A stretch of DNA of 64,000 nt from MWDV01 sp002070715 (lineage in GTDB: Bacteria > Verrucomicrobiota > Verrucomicrobiia > Limisphaerales > MWDV01). A program made the position numbers and the translations under genes. This document shows, piece after piece, positions 29,552 through 39,103 of the stretch. The stretch's first letter is position 1; the number at the start of each line of letters is the position of its first letter. Below the pieces are notes generated by a model that worked only from the letters and a program-made list of their open reading frames with translations, was not told where the DNA came from and searched no databases. Location of the stretch: NCBI GenBank assembly GCA_035411585.1, contig DAONTI010000007.1, forward strand, positions 1 through 64,000, read 5' to 3'.

Positions 29552-29760
29552 GCGCTGGTCAGAAGTTCGTCGCGCACCAGGCGCAGCCGGATTCGCCGGG
29601 GGGCCTCAGCCTGATCAAAATAAAAAGCGCGCACCGCTTCCTGAACGTTCCGGCGCACGGCGTCCCAAGTGTCGCCTTGCGTGAAGATGTTTTCCGAAAG
29701 ACATTCGGCGCAATAGCCACCGTCTTCTTCCTGCATCACTTCAAACACCAGTTCGTTCAT
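29548..29760 (-). CDS. hicB: HicB-family antitoxin
   Basis: 70 residues from the ATG at 29760. The pattern FEVMQEEDGGYCAECL...FTQGDTWDAVRRNVQEAV is that of the partial RNase H-like HicB domain that binds HicA. No C-terminal helix-turn-helix or ribbon-helix-helix is present, so this is the short type and may not autoregulate strongly. It is upstream of, and overlaps, hicA. A longer frame to 29862 has no HicB-like sequence and was not used. Confidence 0.85.
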   Translation of the reverse strand: MNELVFEVMQEEDGGYCAECLSENIFTQGDTWDAVRRNVQEAVRAFYFDQAEAPRRIRLRLVRDELLTSA

Positions 29761-29934
29761 GCGGGCATAATATCGCCATTTTTGGCCAACTGACAAGCTG
29801 TCCCTTGTGTTGGATGTGGTGCGGCGGTGTCGGATGTTACGCCTGCGCTGACTCTCAGGCAATCGCGCTCATCATTTCAACGAGGGCAATGAGCGCCAAG
29901 GGTGTTGTGAGTTGTGCCGGTTTGTCGTTCTCGC

Positions 29935-31182
29935 CTAGCGGCGGGTGCGGATCAGGGTGCCGACACCAGGAGCCAATTTGAGTTCCAAACGTTCCTGTTG
30001 GCTGCCCACCCACCGGCGCGAGACCGGATTGAAAATCTCCAATGGGCCAGGGCCGCGCAGGCCGATGTTAGTGGCGGAATGGTAGTCCAGGTTCACCACG
30101 ACGGCGTGGGTGGCCGAGGTGCGTTTGCCCGGTTTGCCGAAAACTCCAAGCAACGCGCCGCGCGCGGGTTGCGGCGGGGTGAATTCCTCGCGCGGCAACG
30201 GCGGGTCGAACTGGAACGCACAGTCGGCAGGAACGGCGACGGCGCCGGGCGGAAACATGCCCGCGTGATAGACGCCGAGCGATTTCAGCGGTTGCAATTC
30301 AGTGGCCATGATGGCGAAGTCCCGATTCAATAATTTCAGCACGGGATAGAGCGCGGTCGGTGTGCCGTCCGGGTTGGCGATGCCGCCGGCGTGGTTCGTC
30401 CAGCAATAGACGTAATACGAGATGCCCTGCGCGCCGTACGCGAGCGTGGTGTAAACCAGGAAGCGCATTTCTTCGGCGTCGGGCACGCGCATCACCGGAG
30501 ACCAAGTGGAGGCTTGCACGATGTTCAGGAACGGCACATCGGCATCCAACGCCGCCTGTCGAATCAGCGCGAGGTTGAGAAAATAGTCCGGCGTATCGCC
30601 CTTGGTGGTGAACTGGTAATGATCGTAACTGATCAATGACGGACCGACCCGCTCGACGTATTGCTGCAAATGCTCCTGATACGCGGGAATTTTGTCACCG
30701 ACGTTGCCCAATTGCTCGTTGCTGGCGTAGGTGGGGAAGAGATTGATGTAGGCCAGGTGCGCCGGATCGCGCTTGCGCAAATAGGAAACCAGTTCGCCCA
30801 GCGCGACAAAGTTGGTCGCGTTGGGTTCGTCAGTGATGTAATAGGAATAGAGGGCCGGATGCCGTTTCACGCGTTGGATCAACGCATCCAGCTTTTCCTG
30901 GCGCGCGGGGTCGTTCAGGGCGGCCGGCGTGAGCAGTTCATTTTGCAATTGGCCGCGCAAACCGTGTCGCGCCGCTACGTCGAGCTCGGCTTCAGTGCAC
31001 CAAACGAGATTCCAACCGCCGTCGGCCATTTGTTGCGCGACCCGGTCCGTCAAGTTCGGTCCCGCCCAATAGGTGACGATGGGCGTGCCCACCTGCCACG
31101 TCTTTGCGGCGTAGCCGTTCTGCAGACAGCCGAGCGTCAGGAATACCGCAGCCAGTATGCGTCCAACCATTCCGTAGTTCAT
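29935..31182 (-). CDS. Secreted glycosidase-like TIM-barrel protein
   Basis: 415 residues from the ATG at 31182, which starts a signal peptide (MVGRILAAVFLTLGCLQNGYA). The sequence has the rhythm of a clan-A-type barrel: YYITDEPNATNF near residue 117 with a possible acid/base Glu, ISYDHYQF near 195, FLNIVQAS, and YGAQGISYYVYCW near 250. It ends with a beta-sandwich giving GTLIRTRR. I cannot name the family; GH42-like or an uncharacterised glycosidase group is likely. It is divergently transcribed from another secreted glycosidase 260 bp away, suggesting joint use of one polysaccharide. Confidence 0.72.
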   Translation of the reverse strand: MNYGMVGRILAAVFLTLGCLQNGYAAKTWQVGTPIVTYWAGPNLTDRVAQQMADGGWNLVWCTEAELDVAARHGLRGQLQNELLTPAALNDPARQEKLDALIQRVKRHPALYSYYITDEPNATNFVALGELVSYLRKRDPAHLAYINLFPTYASNEQLGNVGDKIPAYQEHLQQYVERVGPSLISYDHYQFTTKGDTPDYFLNLALIRQAALDADVPFLNIVQASTWSPVMRVPDAEEMRFLVYTTLAYGAQGISYYVYCWTNHAGGIANPDGTPTALYPVLKLLNRDFAIMATELQPLKSLGVYHAGMFPPGAVAVPADCAFQFDPPLPREEFTPPQPARGALLGVFGKPGKRTSATHAVVVNLDYHSATNIGLRGPGPLEIFNPVSRRWVGSQQERLELKLAPGVGTLIRTRR

Positions 31183-31443
31183 ACCCCAGCGTTTAACAGG
31201 TTCGGTACGGAACGGAAAGCGCCAAAGTGCGATGAGAAAAGATGGAGATATCGAGGCTCCCGTAGAGGGGTTTAGCGTCACGATGTCTCCAGCTTTTCCC
31301 AGATAAGGCTTCCGGTGCGCTTGACTCGCGCGTAAAGTGCGCCAGAGTGAAAGCCATGTTGTATTTGTATTCAGGCTTCGTTGTTCTTCAAAAGGCGCTG
31401 CCATCCTCCGGCCCGTCGGTTTAATCCTCGCGTGGGTTGTTTT

Positions 31444-33801
31444 ATGACGTGCGTTCGTTGCGGTCTTCGATTGACCGCGCTTTTGGCGGCAGGCCTGGCC
31501 CTGCCGGTTCAAGCTCAATTCTGGATTTACACCGCCGCTATTCCGCAACGCAATCCCTCCGGAATCGCGTTGTCCGGCGCCAACACCACTTTCGCTGACG
31601 GCACGATTTTTCAACCGGACGGAGATGCCGCGCGTTCCAGCAAATGGACTTGGCGAGCCTATGGCGACGGTCACATTTTGAGCAGTCTCGGTCCGAACGC
31701 ATCCACCCCGCCGGTCAACGCTAAGGAACTGGTGACAACGGTTTCCGGTCTCGAACCGGGGAAGTCTTACCGTGTTCAAGTCCTGTTCTGGAGCACGACC
31801 GCGGGCGGGTGGGGGGTACGGGCGGGAGTCCAATACGCGCACGGAACTCATACCAACGCGTGGTTTGACAATACGGGGGACGAGGTGTCCGCCGCCAATC
31901 TGCTACCGTGGATTAATCAGCCGCCTCTGTTCAGTGAAAGCGGCCGCACCCTTTACGCCGGGCAGGCTGGCATCGCCACCGCCAATGCCGAGGGACAGGT
32001 TGATGTATTCGTGCATGGCCGGCCGGCGACCGATGCCAATCAACGCACTTGGTATCAAGGGGTGGCCGTCGCGCTGGTGGCGCCGCAGCATCCGTTCACT
32101 GTGGATTGTGCCGCCGCCGGCACCCATTTTCATCGGGGCGTCCGTGGCCTGGCCTTGGCGGATGATCGGATTGATCAGGGCGGATACCAGGTGGGGATTC
32201 CGCGTACGCTGGAAGTGGCGCGGGGCAGCGCCATCCGCGGGGTGGCCACCGGCTTGGCCGCCGATGTCTATGACTGGCGGGTTCGCAATTACGGCCCCCG
32301 CCCACCGACGCTCGAATTCCTGCGTTACAGCCGCGATTTCTCCGCCGAACTCTGGATGGGGCTCAATCTGCGCGGTTTGATTCAGCCCGACGGCGTGGGG
32401 GGCAATTACTATTACGACACCCAACCCTCGATGCTGGCGGCGCTTGCCGCCGACTGGGTCCGTTATGTGAACCACATCGTGCCTTCCTACCGGCAGGGGG
32501 ACGCGGTCACAGAGCCGCGCGATGCCGCCATCCTCGCCTCGCTGGTTTGGCATTCGTCTTTTCCCGGTGATTCTTTCGATACCCTTCTGGCGCCCAGTGA
32601 GGCCGCCGTGCCGCACATCACCTATTGGGAGATTGGCAACGAACCCACAGTCGGCGTGACCGCCTATTTGGTGACCAACAGTTACACGCTGGATGCCGCC
32701 GCGTTTCACGAGCGCTATCAAGCGGTGGCCCAAGCGGTCAAGGCCGAGGATCCCACGGTGAAAATCGGGCCGACGCTGGTTAATGGCAGCCGGGAAGAAA
32801 CCCAACTGGCCGCGGTTGTCTCCGATTCCACGCTGCCGCTGGATTTCATCACCTACCATCCGTACGAGCGGATGGGCGTGCTCACGAACGCAGTCGCCAT
32901 CACCCGGCATCTTGGCAGCATCTTTTCCCGCCAACAATTTTTTCTCGATCAAATCCGCCGGGTTGTCGCCGACAACGGCCGGAACCCGGACGACCTCGAA
33001 TACGCCGCCACTGAGGTCAACGTGAGTTACTGGGACACCAACGACACGGACAAGGAAGCCCGGATCGCCCACGCGTTGGGCACAGTGGAAACCGTCTTCG
33101 CTCATGCGCGGCTCGGGTTGGTGGCGTCCCATTACTGGATCTGGCCGATGCACAACTGGGCCGGCACGCTTTACCCGAACTTCAAAGCCTACGAGAAATT
33201 ACGCGATTATCTCGGCGACACCCTGCTGGCCAACTATGCCTGGCAGGACCTCCGCGCCTATGCCACCCGCGAGAGTCGAACGGGTTGCCTGGCGCTTTGG
33301 GGTCTGAATTTTTCCGGGACCGAAAACGCCACGCTGTCCTTGCAGCTTGATCAGTTGCCCCACTTGCGGCGAGCCACGCTTCTCCGGCTTCAGGACACAT
33401 CCGGGAACACCACCCTCGACTCTGCCAATCTTGCCGCGGGCATGCCCGGCGGGCCGGTGGATAACGTGGACTGGATTGCCACCGATTTGACGGGACAGGA
33501 TTTGACCCACTACCAGCTCGCTCTGCCGGCGGCTACTTTATCCTTGCTCATTCTCGAACCTGGCTTTGGCCGGTTGTCCCCGGCCATTGTTGAGCAGGGC
33601 GAAACCCTGCAATTCTCCGTCACCGCGGCGGCGCTTCCCTACGCTTTCGCCGTGCGCTATCGCCTGCTTCGCAGCCCCAATCTCAACGACTGGGAGGAGG
33701 TTGGCGAAGCTGTTCCCGACGCGGTGGGGCAAATCCAGGTCACGGATCCCGAACCGATCCACGCCGAGCAAAAACGTTTTTACCGCCTCGAAATGTTCTG
33801 A
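31444..33801 (+). CDS. Secreted GH39/GH51-like glycosidase with C-terminal FYRL module
   Basis: 785 residues from the ATG at 31444, followed by a signal peptide (LTALLAAGLALPVQA). An N-terminal carbohydrate-binding-like domain (about 25-215) precedes a (beta/alpha)8 barrel. WEIGNEP near residue 397 has the acid/base Glu of clan A enzymes and AATEVN near 522 the nucleophile position. These fit alpha-L-arabinofuranosidase or beta-xylosidase relatives. The last 80 residues (LLRSPNLNDW...FYRLEMF) form the short C-terminal module shared with other secreted proteins in this window. Divergent from the 31182 gene. Substrate unknown. Confidence 0.8.
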   Translation: MTCVRCGLRLTALLAAGLALPVQAQFWIYTAAIPQRNPSGIALSGANTTFADGTIFQPDGDAARSSKWTWRAYGDGHILSSLGPNASTPPVNAKELVTTVSGLEPGKSYRVQVLFWSTTAGGWGVRAGVQYAHGTHTNAWFDNTGDEVSAANLLPWINQPPLFSESGRTLYAGQAGIATANAEGQVDVFVHGRPATDANQRTWYQGVAVALVAPQHPFTVDCAAAGTHFHRGVRGLALADDRIDQGGYQVGIPRTLEVARGSAIRGVATGLAADVYDWRVRNYGPRPPTLEFLRYSRDFSAELWMGLNLRGLIQPDGVGGNYYYDTQPSMLAALAADWVRYVNHIVPSYRQGDAVTEPRDAAILASLVWHSSFPGDSFDTLLAPSEAAVPHITYWEIGNEPTVGVTAYLVTNSYTLDAAAFHERYQAVAQAVKAEDPTVKIGPTLVNGSREETQLAAVVSDSTLPLDFITYHPYERMGVLTNAVAITRHLGSIFSRQQFFLDQIRRVVADNGRNPDDLEYAATEVNVSYWDTNDTDKEARIAHALGTVETVFAHARLGLVASHYWIWPMHNWAGTLYPNFKAYEKLRDYLGDTLLANYAWQDLRAYATRESRTGCLALWGLNFSGTENATLSLQLDQLPHLRRATLLRLQDTSGNTTLDSANLAAGMPGGPVDNVDWIATDLTGQDLTHYQLALPAATLSLLILEPGFGRLSPAIVEQGETLQFSVTAAALPYAFAVRYRLLRSPNLNDWEEVGEAVPDAVGQIQVTDPEPIHAEQKRFYRLEMF

Positions 33802-34078
33802 CGGCATCCGGTGGCAACGCTTTTTCCGAAAGCAAGCCGCGGAGATGGGGTTTCTGTGGCCGGCGGAAAAAGGCCAGCGAACCGGGCGGCGGTGGGGCGG
33901 CGTTGCGAGGCCAACAATCTTGGAGATCACTCACCCAAGCAGGTGTCGGAATCTTTCCGATCTCCTCCGTGCGGAATTATCCCATGCAACAGGGAATCGG
34001 AGCCACTACGGACTGAGCGCGCGGGCGGCGCGGATTCAGCAAGTTGTTGTGCAGCGGAAGCGGGTTTCGGTGCAGCTT

Positions 34079-35122
34079 TCAAAACTGCCGCAAAAACCGC
34101 ACGTCATTTTCGTAAAACAAGCGGATGTCGGTGATACCGTAGCGGAGCATGGCGATGCGTTCGATGCCGAATCCAAACGCCCAGCCGGTCCAGATTTCGG
34201 GGTCGTAGCCGACATTCTCGAATACGATCGGATTGACCATGCCGCAGCCGGCAATCTCCAGCCATTCCTTGCCCATCTTCCGCACCAGTGCGTTGGTGAA
34301 ATCAATTTCGTAGCTGGGTTCGGTGTAGCTGAAGTAGTGCGGCCGGAACCGGATTTGCACGTCGCGCCCCATGAGTTCACGAAAAACAAACTCCACCGTT
34401 CCCTTGAGATCCCCCACGGTCACGCCCTGATCCACGTAAAGCCCTTCGATTTGGTGAAAAGTCGGGTTGTGGGTGGCATCGGCGTTGTCGCGGCGATAAA
34501 CCCGACCGGGCACAATGATGCGCACCGGCGGGGGTTGCGATTCCATCACCCGAATTTGGACGGATGAAGTGTGGGTACGCAGCAGCCAGCCCGGGGTGGA
34601 AGCCGGCGAGGCGGGCGCGGCCGCGCCCGCCGGGGCGGCCAGGTAAAACGTGTCCTGCGTATCACGCGCCGGATGGTCGGCGGGCGTGTTCAAGGCGTCA
34701 AAGCAGTGATATTCGTCCTCGATTTCCGGTCCATCGGCGACGACAAAGCCGATTTTGCGAAAACTGCGCACGATGTCTTCGGTGACTTGGGTGAGGGGAT
34801 GCAGTTTGCCAAGCGGCCGCCGACGTCCCGGCAAAGTGAAGTCGGTGGGCGTCGCGGGACGGGCGGCCAGCAAATCGAGTTCGCCACGGCGTTCGGCGAG
34901 CGCGGTTTCCAGCGCCGCCTTGGCGGCGTTGATGGCCTTGCCGGCGGCGGGTTTCTCCTCCTTGGGCAGGGTGCCGAGTTGTTTCATCAGCGCGGTGAAC
35001 CGGCCTTGCGCGCCGATCCATTTGCCTTTGGCCTGCTCCAGGGCGGCCAGATCGGCCGCCGCCCGCAGTTCCGTCAACGCCGCCTGTTTCAACGGTTCAA
35101 TTTGTTCGATCAACCCAGCCAT
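34079..35122 (-). CDS. pheS: Phenylalanine-tRNA ligase alpha subunit
   Basis: 347 residues, normal for PheS, from the ATG at 35122. The N-terminal coiled coil (about 1-90) is followed by the class II synthetase core: motif 2 region RTHTSSVQ and GRVYRRDN, the substrate-binding FHQIEGLYVD, and motif 3 GFGIERIAMLRYGI near the C-terminus. It charges tRNA-Phe in a complex with PheT. Unusually no pheT follows: the downstream 277 bp is non-coding and then comes a convergent glycosidase gene, so the beta subunit must be elsewhere in the genome. Confidence 0.97.
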   Translation of the reverse strand: MAGLIEQIEPLKQAALTELRAAADLAALEQAKGKWIGAQGRFTALMKQLGTLPKEEKPAAGKAINAAKAALETALAERRGELDLLAARPATPTDFTLPGRRRPLGKLHPLTQVTEDIVRSFRKIGFVVADGPEIEDEYHCFDALNTPADHPARDTQDTFYLAAPAGAAAPASPASTPGWLLRTHTSSVQIRVMESQPPPVRIIVPGRVYRRDNADATHNPTFHQIEGLYVDQGVTVGDLKGTVEFVFRELMGRDVQIRFRPHYFSYTEPSYEIDFTNALVRKMGKEWLEIAGCGMVNPIVFENVGYDPEIWTGWAFGFGIERIAMLRYGITDIRLFYENDVRFLRQF

Positions 35123-35471
35123 AATTCGGAAAATGTTTCCCCACCAAAGAACGCGAAGCGCGTCTGAAAGGGAAGATTTTTTACACGACGCACCAGGAGA
35201 ATCGGGAAAAAGCCGGAAGGAGGGGCGAATGCCGATCAACTCTTCACGGCGGGGTGAGTAATTATTCAACAAAAAGAAAAATTACGTGGAAAAACGGCTT
35301 GGTGACGGGAATCTTTTGATTTATGCTGGAGCAAACTCAAGTGGCCGAAAAGAAGATGGTGTGGTTGAGAGTGTGAAACCGAGGCCATTACGTACACTGC
35401 CCGCCGTTGAAGTCCCCCTTGGGCGTGCGTGGTGGCCGATGAATGGAAGCAAAACGAGAAAGAGACGTCCC
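35123..35471. other. Divergent intergenic region between pheS and the strand-repeat gene
   Basis: No gene was recognised. An AT-rich patch at 35258-35290 could hold promoter elements for either direction. An open frame on the plus strand begins at 35286 and runs into the strand-repeat gene, but its first 62 codons have no signal-peptide character and are treated as untranslated. Confidence 0.45.
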
Positions 35472-38400
35472 ATGAAATCCATAGTTCTATTGCAGTGTAT
35501 GTGTGGTTGGTGGTCCCGGATTGGCCGGGGCATGGGCGCCCTCCTGGTTGCGGGATTATTGGGAAGCGGCGTGGGGGCGCAGGCGGCCACGTTGGAGTGG
35601 ACCGGCAGCGAGCCGGGCGCGGTATGGAGCGTCGGCGGCGATTTGAACTGGCTCACCGGCGGGTTGCCCGGTGTGTTTGCCAATGGCGACGACGTGTACT
35701 TCGGCGATCAAGCGGTGTCGTTTGCCCCGGTGATCACGGGTGTGGTGCAGCCGAACTCGATCACCGTTGGCGGGACCAAGGATTACCAGTTTTCCGGCGC
35801 GGGCCAAATTGACGGCGCCACCGGTTTGCGCAAGGAAGGTCCCAACACGCTGGTCATCGCGAACGCGAACTCGTTCACGGGACCGGTGGTGGTGGATACC
35901 GGGATTTTGAAGTATGGCGCACTGGGCGCGCTGGGCACCGCGGCGGGATACGTGTATGCGACCAACCAGGGATCGGTGGACCTCAACAAAACCGACACCA
36001 GTTTGCGCACCAATATCATTGCCGGCGCGGGGTATGAGGGACGGGGCGCGATCATCAACACCTCGACCGATAGCGGCGTCAACAACCTGGTGAACGCGGT
36101 GGAGATGCTGGATGACGCCACGGTGAGTTCGGTGGGCCGCTGGAACATCAAGATCGGCGGGACGTTCATCGGGAACGGACATAATTTAACCAAGATCGGG
36201 CCGGGCGCCGTGTGGCTGCACCGGTGCGGGCCAACCGGCTTGGGTGACATTGAGGTCAAGGAGGGGATCCTGGGCGCTTATCCGCCCGTGGATTTGGGTG
36301 ATCCGTCGAAAACCCTGACCGTGTATCCCGGCGCCCGGTTCGATATGTGGCGCACCACGGATAACGTGCCTCCGTTCAATCTCGACAAAAAACTGGTATT
36401 GAACGGCGCCACGATTAACTCGGGTTTCACCCCGGCCAACGCCGGCAGCAACGTCTGGGTGGGCCCGGTCAACCTGAGCTTGACCAATACGCTCAACATT
36501 TCCTCCGGGGATTTGCATCTGTCCAACAGCGTCAGCGGCAGCGGTGGCTTCATCAAGATTGGCGCGCGGACCCTCTTCCTCCATGCCGCCAATACCTACG
36601 CCGGGCCCACCATTATCAGCGCGGGGAAGGTGGTTTTGGGGGCGGAGGGCACCTTGGGGAGCGGGGACTTGGTCGAGTTTCGCGGAGCCGGCACTTTGGA
36701 CATGAGCGCCTCGGGCGAAGAGCTGACGCTGGGCAGTGGCGGCGCCTTGATTGGCGTGCATGGTGCCACGGTGGTGGGCAATGTGAACCTGCAGAACGGC
36801 GCGACGTTTGACGTGGGCAAAGGCCAACCGGGCGTGGTCACCGTGGACGGGGATTTATCGCTCTCGGGTGTAACCGTCCAGACCGTGCTGGGGCCGGACC
36901 CGGCGGACCTGACCGGCAGCGTGAACGGTTTGATCCGGATCACCGGAACGCTCGCGGCGGCGGGCGTCAATACGTTCGTCATCGAAACGGTTGGGTCGTT
37001 GGACAATACCACGCCGTACACCGTGGCGCAGTTTGACATGAATTTCAGCGGCAGCTTGGAGAACTTTAAGGCTGTAAGCGCGAATCCCAACTACACGTTT
37101 ACCTTCCTCGATCCCTACATGACCTGGCCTTACTTGCAGGTGACGGCCGCGGGTTCGGCATTGAACCTGTTGTGGCACGGTGGCGACGCCGAGCATCCCA
37201 ACAACTGGGATTTGAGCACGGTCAACTGGATCAACAAGGCGGACTCGCAGCCGAGCCGGTTTTACGACAGCAGCCCGGCGTTCTTTGACGACACGGCGGT
37301 CACCAAGGAGATCACGGTGGCGGAGGACATTTCCGTCGTGATGACGTTCCAACATGCCAGCGGGGATTATGTGCTCACCGGGCCCGGCACGCTGAAGGGC
37401 GCCTTGAAACAGGAAGGCGACGGGACGATCACGGTGGCGACGGCAAAAATGCCGGAGCTCACCTCCATTGCGAACGATGCGGGCACCTTGGTACTGGCCT
37501 TGCCGGGCGGGAACGCCACGATCAGCGCGCCGATCACCGGTCAGGGGCAGATCATCAAGAGCAGTGCGAATACCGTGACCTTGACGGGCGATAATTCGAT
37601 GTATCAAGGCACCTTGGTGATCACCAACGGCGTGCTGCGTTACAACAATCTGAAGGCGCTCGGCACGGTTCTGACCCCGCTTTACGCCACCAATGGCGGT
37701 TCGCTGGATCTCAATCACGTGGATCCGGGGCTCAAGCCCATTGCCGTCTCGGGGGCGGGCTATCAAGGGCAAGGCGCCATCAGTCATTCCTCCACGGACA
37801 CCTCAATGTTCTCGGCGGTCGGCAATCTCGAGTTCCTGGGCGACACCACCCTGGGCTCCATGGGCCGGTGGAACACCAAAATAGGCGCCACCGTCCGGGG
37901 CAACGGCTACAATCTGACCAAGGTGGGCACCGGTCAGGTCTGGTTTTACAACTGCGACGAAACCGATTTGGGCGACATCGAAGTGGTCGCGGGAACGTTG
38001 GGGGTGCATTCCGGCGTCCGGATCACCGGGTTGGGCGATCCGTCCAAGACGCTGACCCTGCAGCCCGGCAGCACGTTTACCCTGTGGCAAGTCCCCACGC
38101 TGGACAAGCAGCTCATCATGAACCGGGCCACGGTGAGTTCCGGTTTTACCGGTGACGGCAGCAATACCTTCCTGGGACCGATCACCTTGAACCTGACCAA
38201 CACCTTCAGCCTGGGCTCGGCGGACTTGCATTTGTCCAACAGCATCAGTGGCAGCGGCGGGCTTACCAAGACGGGCGTCAAGACCCTCTATCTGCACGGG
38301 CCCAACACCTACACCGGACCGACCACGATCAACAACAACAGCGGCGCGATTGTGGTGGGCGCGGAATCGTCGCTGGCCAGCGAAGTGATCCAGATCGGCA

Positions 38401-39083
38401 CCGGCAGCGTGCTGGATGTTTCGCGGCTCACGGCCTTGACGTTGGGGAACGGTCAGTTCCTCGGCGGGAACAACGGTAAGGTACTGGGGAATGTCATTCT
38501 TGGCGCGGGTGCCACACTGGTGCCCGGCATGAATACGACGAGGGCGTGGACGCTGCAGATTGAAGGCAACCTCACCCTCCAGACGGGGGCCACCAACCTC
38601 GTGGTGGTCAACAAGACCTCGAGCATCGCCAACAACAAGGTCACGGGCCTGTCCGCAGTCCAACTCGGCGGCACGCTGACCGTGGTCAACGTGGGCGATC
38701 CGCTGGCGGCCGGGGATGCCTTGCCCTTGTTTGCGGCGAATACTTACAGCGGCGAATTTGAGGAAATCATTCCGGCCACCCCCGGACCGGGACTGGCGTG
38801 GGACACCGAAACACTGTTGACGGACGGCACCTTGCGGGTGATCTCCGGCGGCGTGGATCCGACCCCGCCATCGCTGACGTGGGTTGTGACGGACAACGAG
38901 ATTCAGCTGACCTGGCCGCCCACGCATCTGGGGTGGACGTTGCAGGCGCAGACCAACGCGCCCGGCGTGGGGTTGACCGCCGATTGGGTGGATGTGCCCG
39001 GCTCCGCCGCGCAGACCCAGATCAACCTCCCGGTGGATCCCAATCACGGCTCGGTCTTCTACCGGTTGATTCTGCAACCCTGA
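35472..39083 (+). CDS. Secreted strand-repeat (autotransporter-associated) protein
   Basis: 1,203 residues from the ATG at 35472, which opens a signal peptide (GALLVAGLLGSGVGAQA); an ATG at 35439 is possible. The body holds two diverged copies of a roughly 270-residue beta-helical unit (about 127-398 and 706-971) with the autotransporter-associated strand-repeat pattern: NTLVIANANSFTGPVVV, SGSGGFIKIGARTLFLHAANTYAGPT. No C-terminal beta-barrel follows, so it is not a classical autotransporter. It ends in the LTWPP...FYRLILQP module. It begins a run with a pseudopilin 20 bp downstream and an EEP enzyme. The first half is closely duplicated in the fusion protein at 40810. Probably a cell-surface scaffold. 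Confidence 0.85.
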   Translation: MKSIVLLQCMCGWWSRIGRGMGALLVAGLLGSGVGAQAATLEWTGSEPGAVWSVGGDLNWLTGGLPGVFANGDDVYFGDQAVSFAPVITGVVQPNSITVGGTKDYQFSGAGQIDGATGLRKEGPNTLVIANANSFTGPVVVDTGILKYGALGALGTAAGYVYATNQGSVDLNKTDTSLRTNIIAGAGYEGRGAIINTSTDSGVNNLVNAVEMLDDATVSSVGRWNIKIGGTFIGNGHNLTKIGPGAVWLHRCGPTGLGDIEVKEGILGAYPPVDLGDPSKTLTVYPGARFDMWRTTDNVPPFNLDKKLVLNGATINSGFTPANAGSNVWVGPVNLSLTNTLNISSGDLHLSNSVSGSGGFIKIGARTLFLHAANTYAGPTIISAGKVVLGAEGTLGSGDLVEFRGAGTLDMSASGEELTLGSGGALIGVHGATVVGNVNLQNGATFDVGKGQPGVVTVDGDLSLSGVTVQTVLGPDPADLTGSVNGLIRITGTLAAAGVNTFVIETVGSLDNTTPYTVAQFDMNFSGSLENFKAVSANPNYTFTFLDPYMTWPYLQVTAAGSALNLLWHGGDAEHPNNWDLSTVNWINKADSQPSRFYDSSPAFFDDTAVTKEITVAEDISVVMTFQHASGDYVLTGPGTLKGALKQEGDGTITVATAKMPELTSIANDAGTLVLALPGGNATISAPITGQGQIIKSSANTVTLTGDNSMYQGTLVITNGVLRYNNLKALGTVLTPLYATNGGSLDLNHVDPGLKPIAVSGAGYQGQGAISHSSTDTSMFSAVGNLEFLGDTTLGSMGRWNTKIGATVRGNGYNLTKVGTGQVWFYNCDETDLGDIEVVAGTLGVHSGVRITGLGDPSKTLTLQPGSTFTLWQVPTLDKQLIMNRATVSSGFTGDGSNTFLGPITLNLTNTFSLGSADLHLSNSISGSGGLTKTGVKTLYLHGPNTYTGPTTINNNSGAIVVGAESSLASEVIQIGTGSVLDVSRLTALTLGNGQFLGGNNGKVLGNVILGAGATLVPGMNTTRAWTLQIEGNLTLQTGATNLVVVNKTSSIANNKVTGLSAVQLGGTLTVVNVGDPLAAGDALPLFAANTYSGEFEEIIPATPGPGLAWDTETLLTDGTLRVISGGVDPTPPSLTWVVTDNEIQLTWPPTHLGWTLQAQTNAPGVGLTADWVDVPGSAAQTQINLPVDPNHGSVFYRLILQP

Positions 39084-39103
39084 GGCAGTGAGATTAGGCG
39101 GTT

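Noticed and set aside
29548..29862. Extended HicB start at 29862
   Set aside because: The 34 extra residues have no HicB-like sequence; the ATG at 29760 gives the normal N-terminus.
35472..39083. Classical type V autotransporter
   Set aside because: The strand repeats suggested this, but there is no C-terminal beta-barrel; the protein ends in a short FYRL module.
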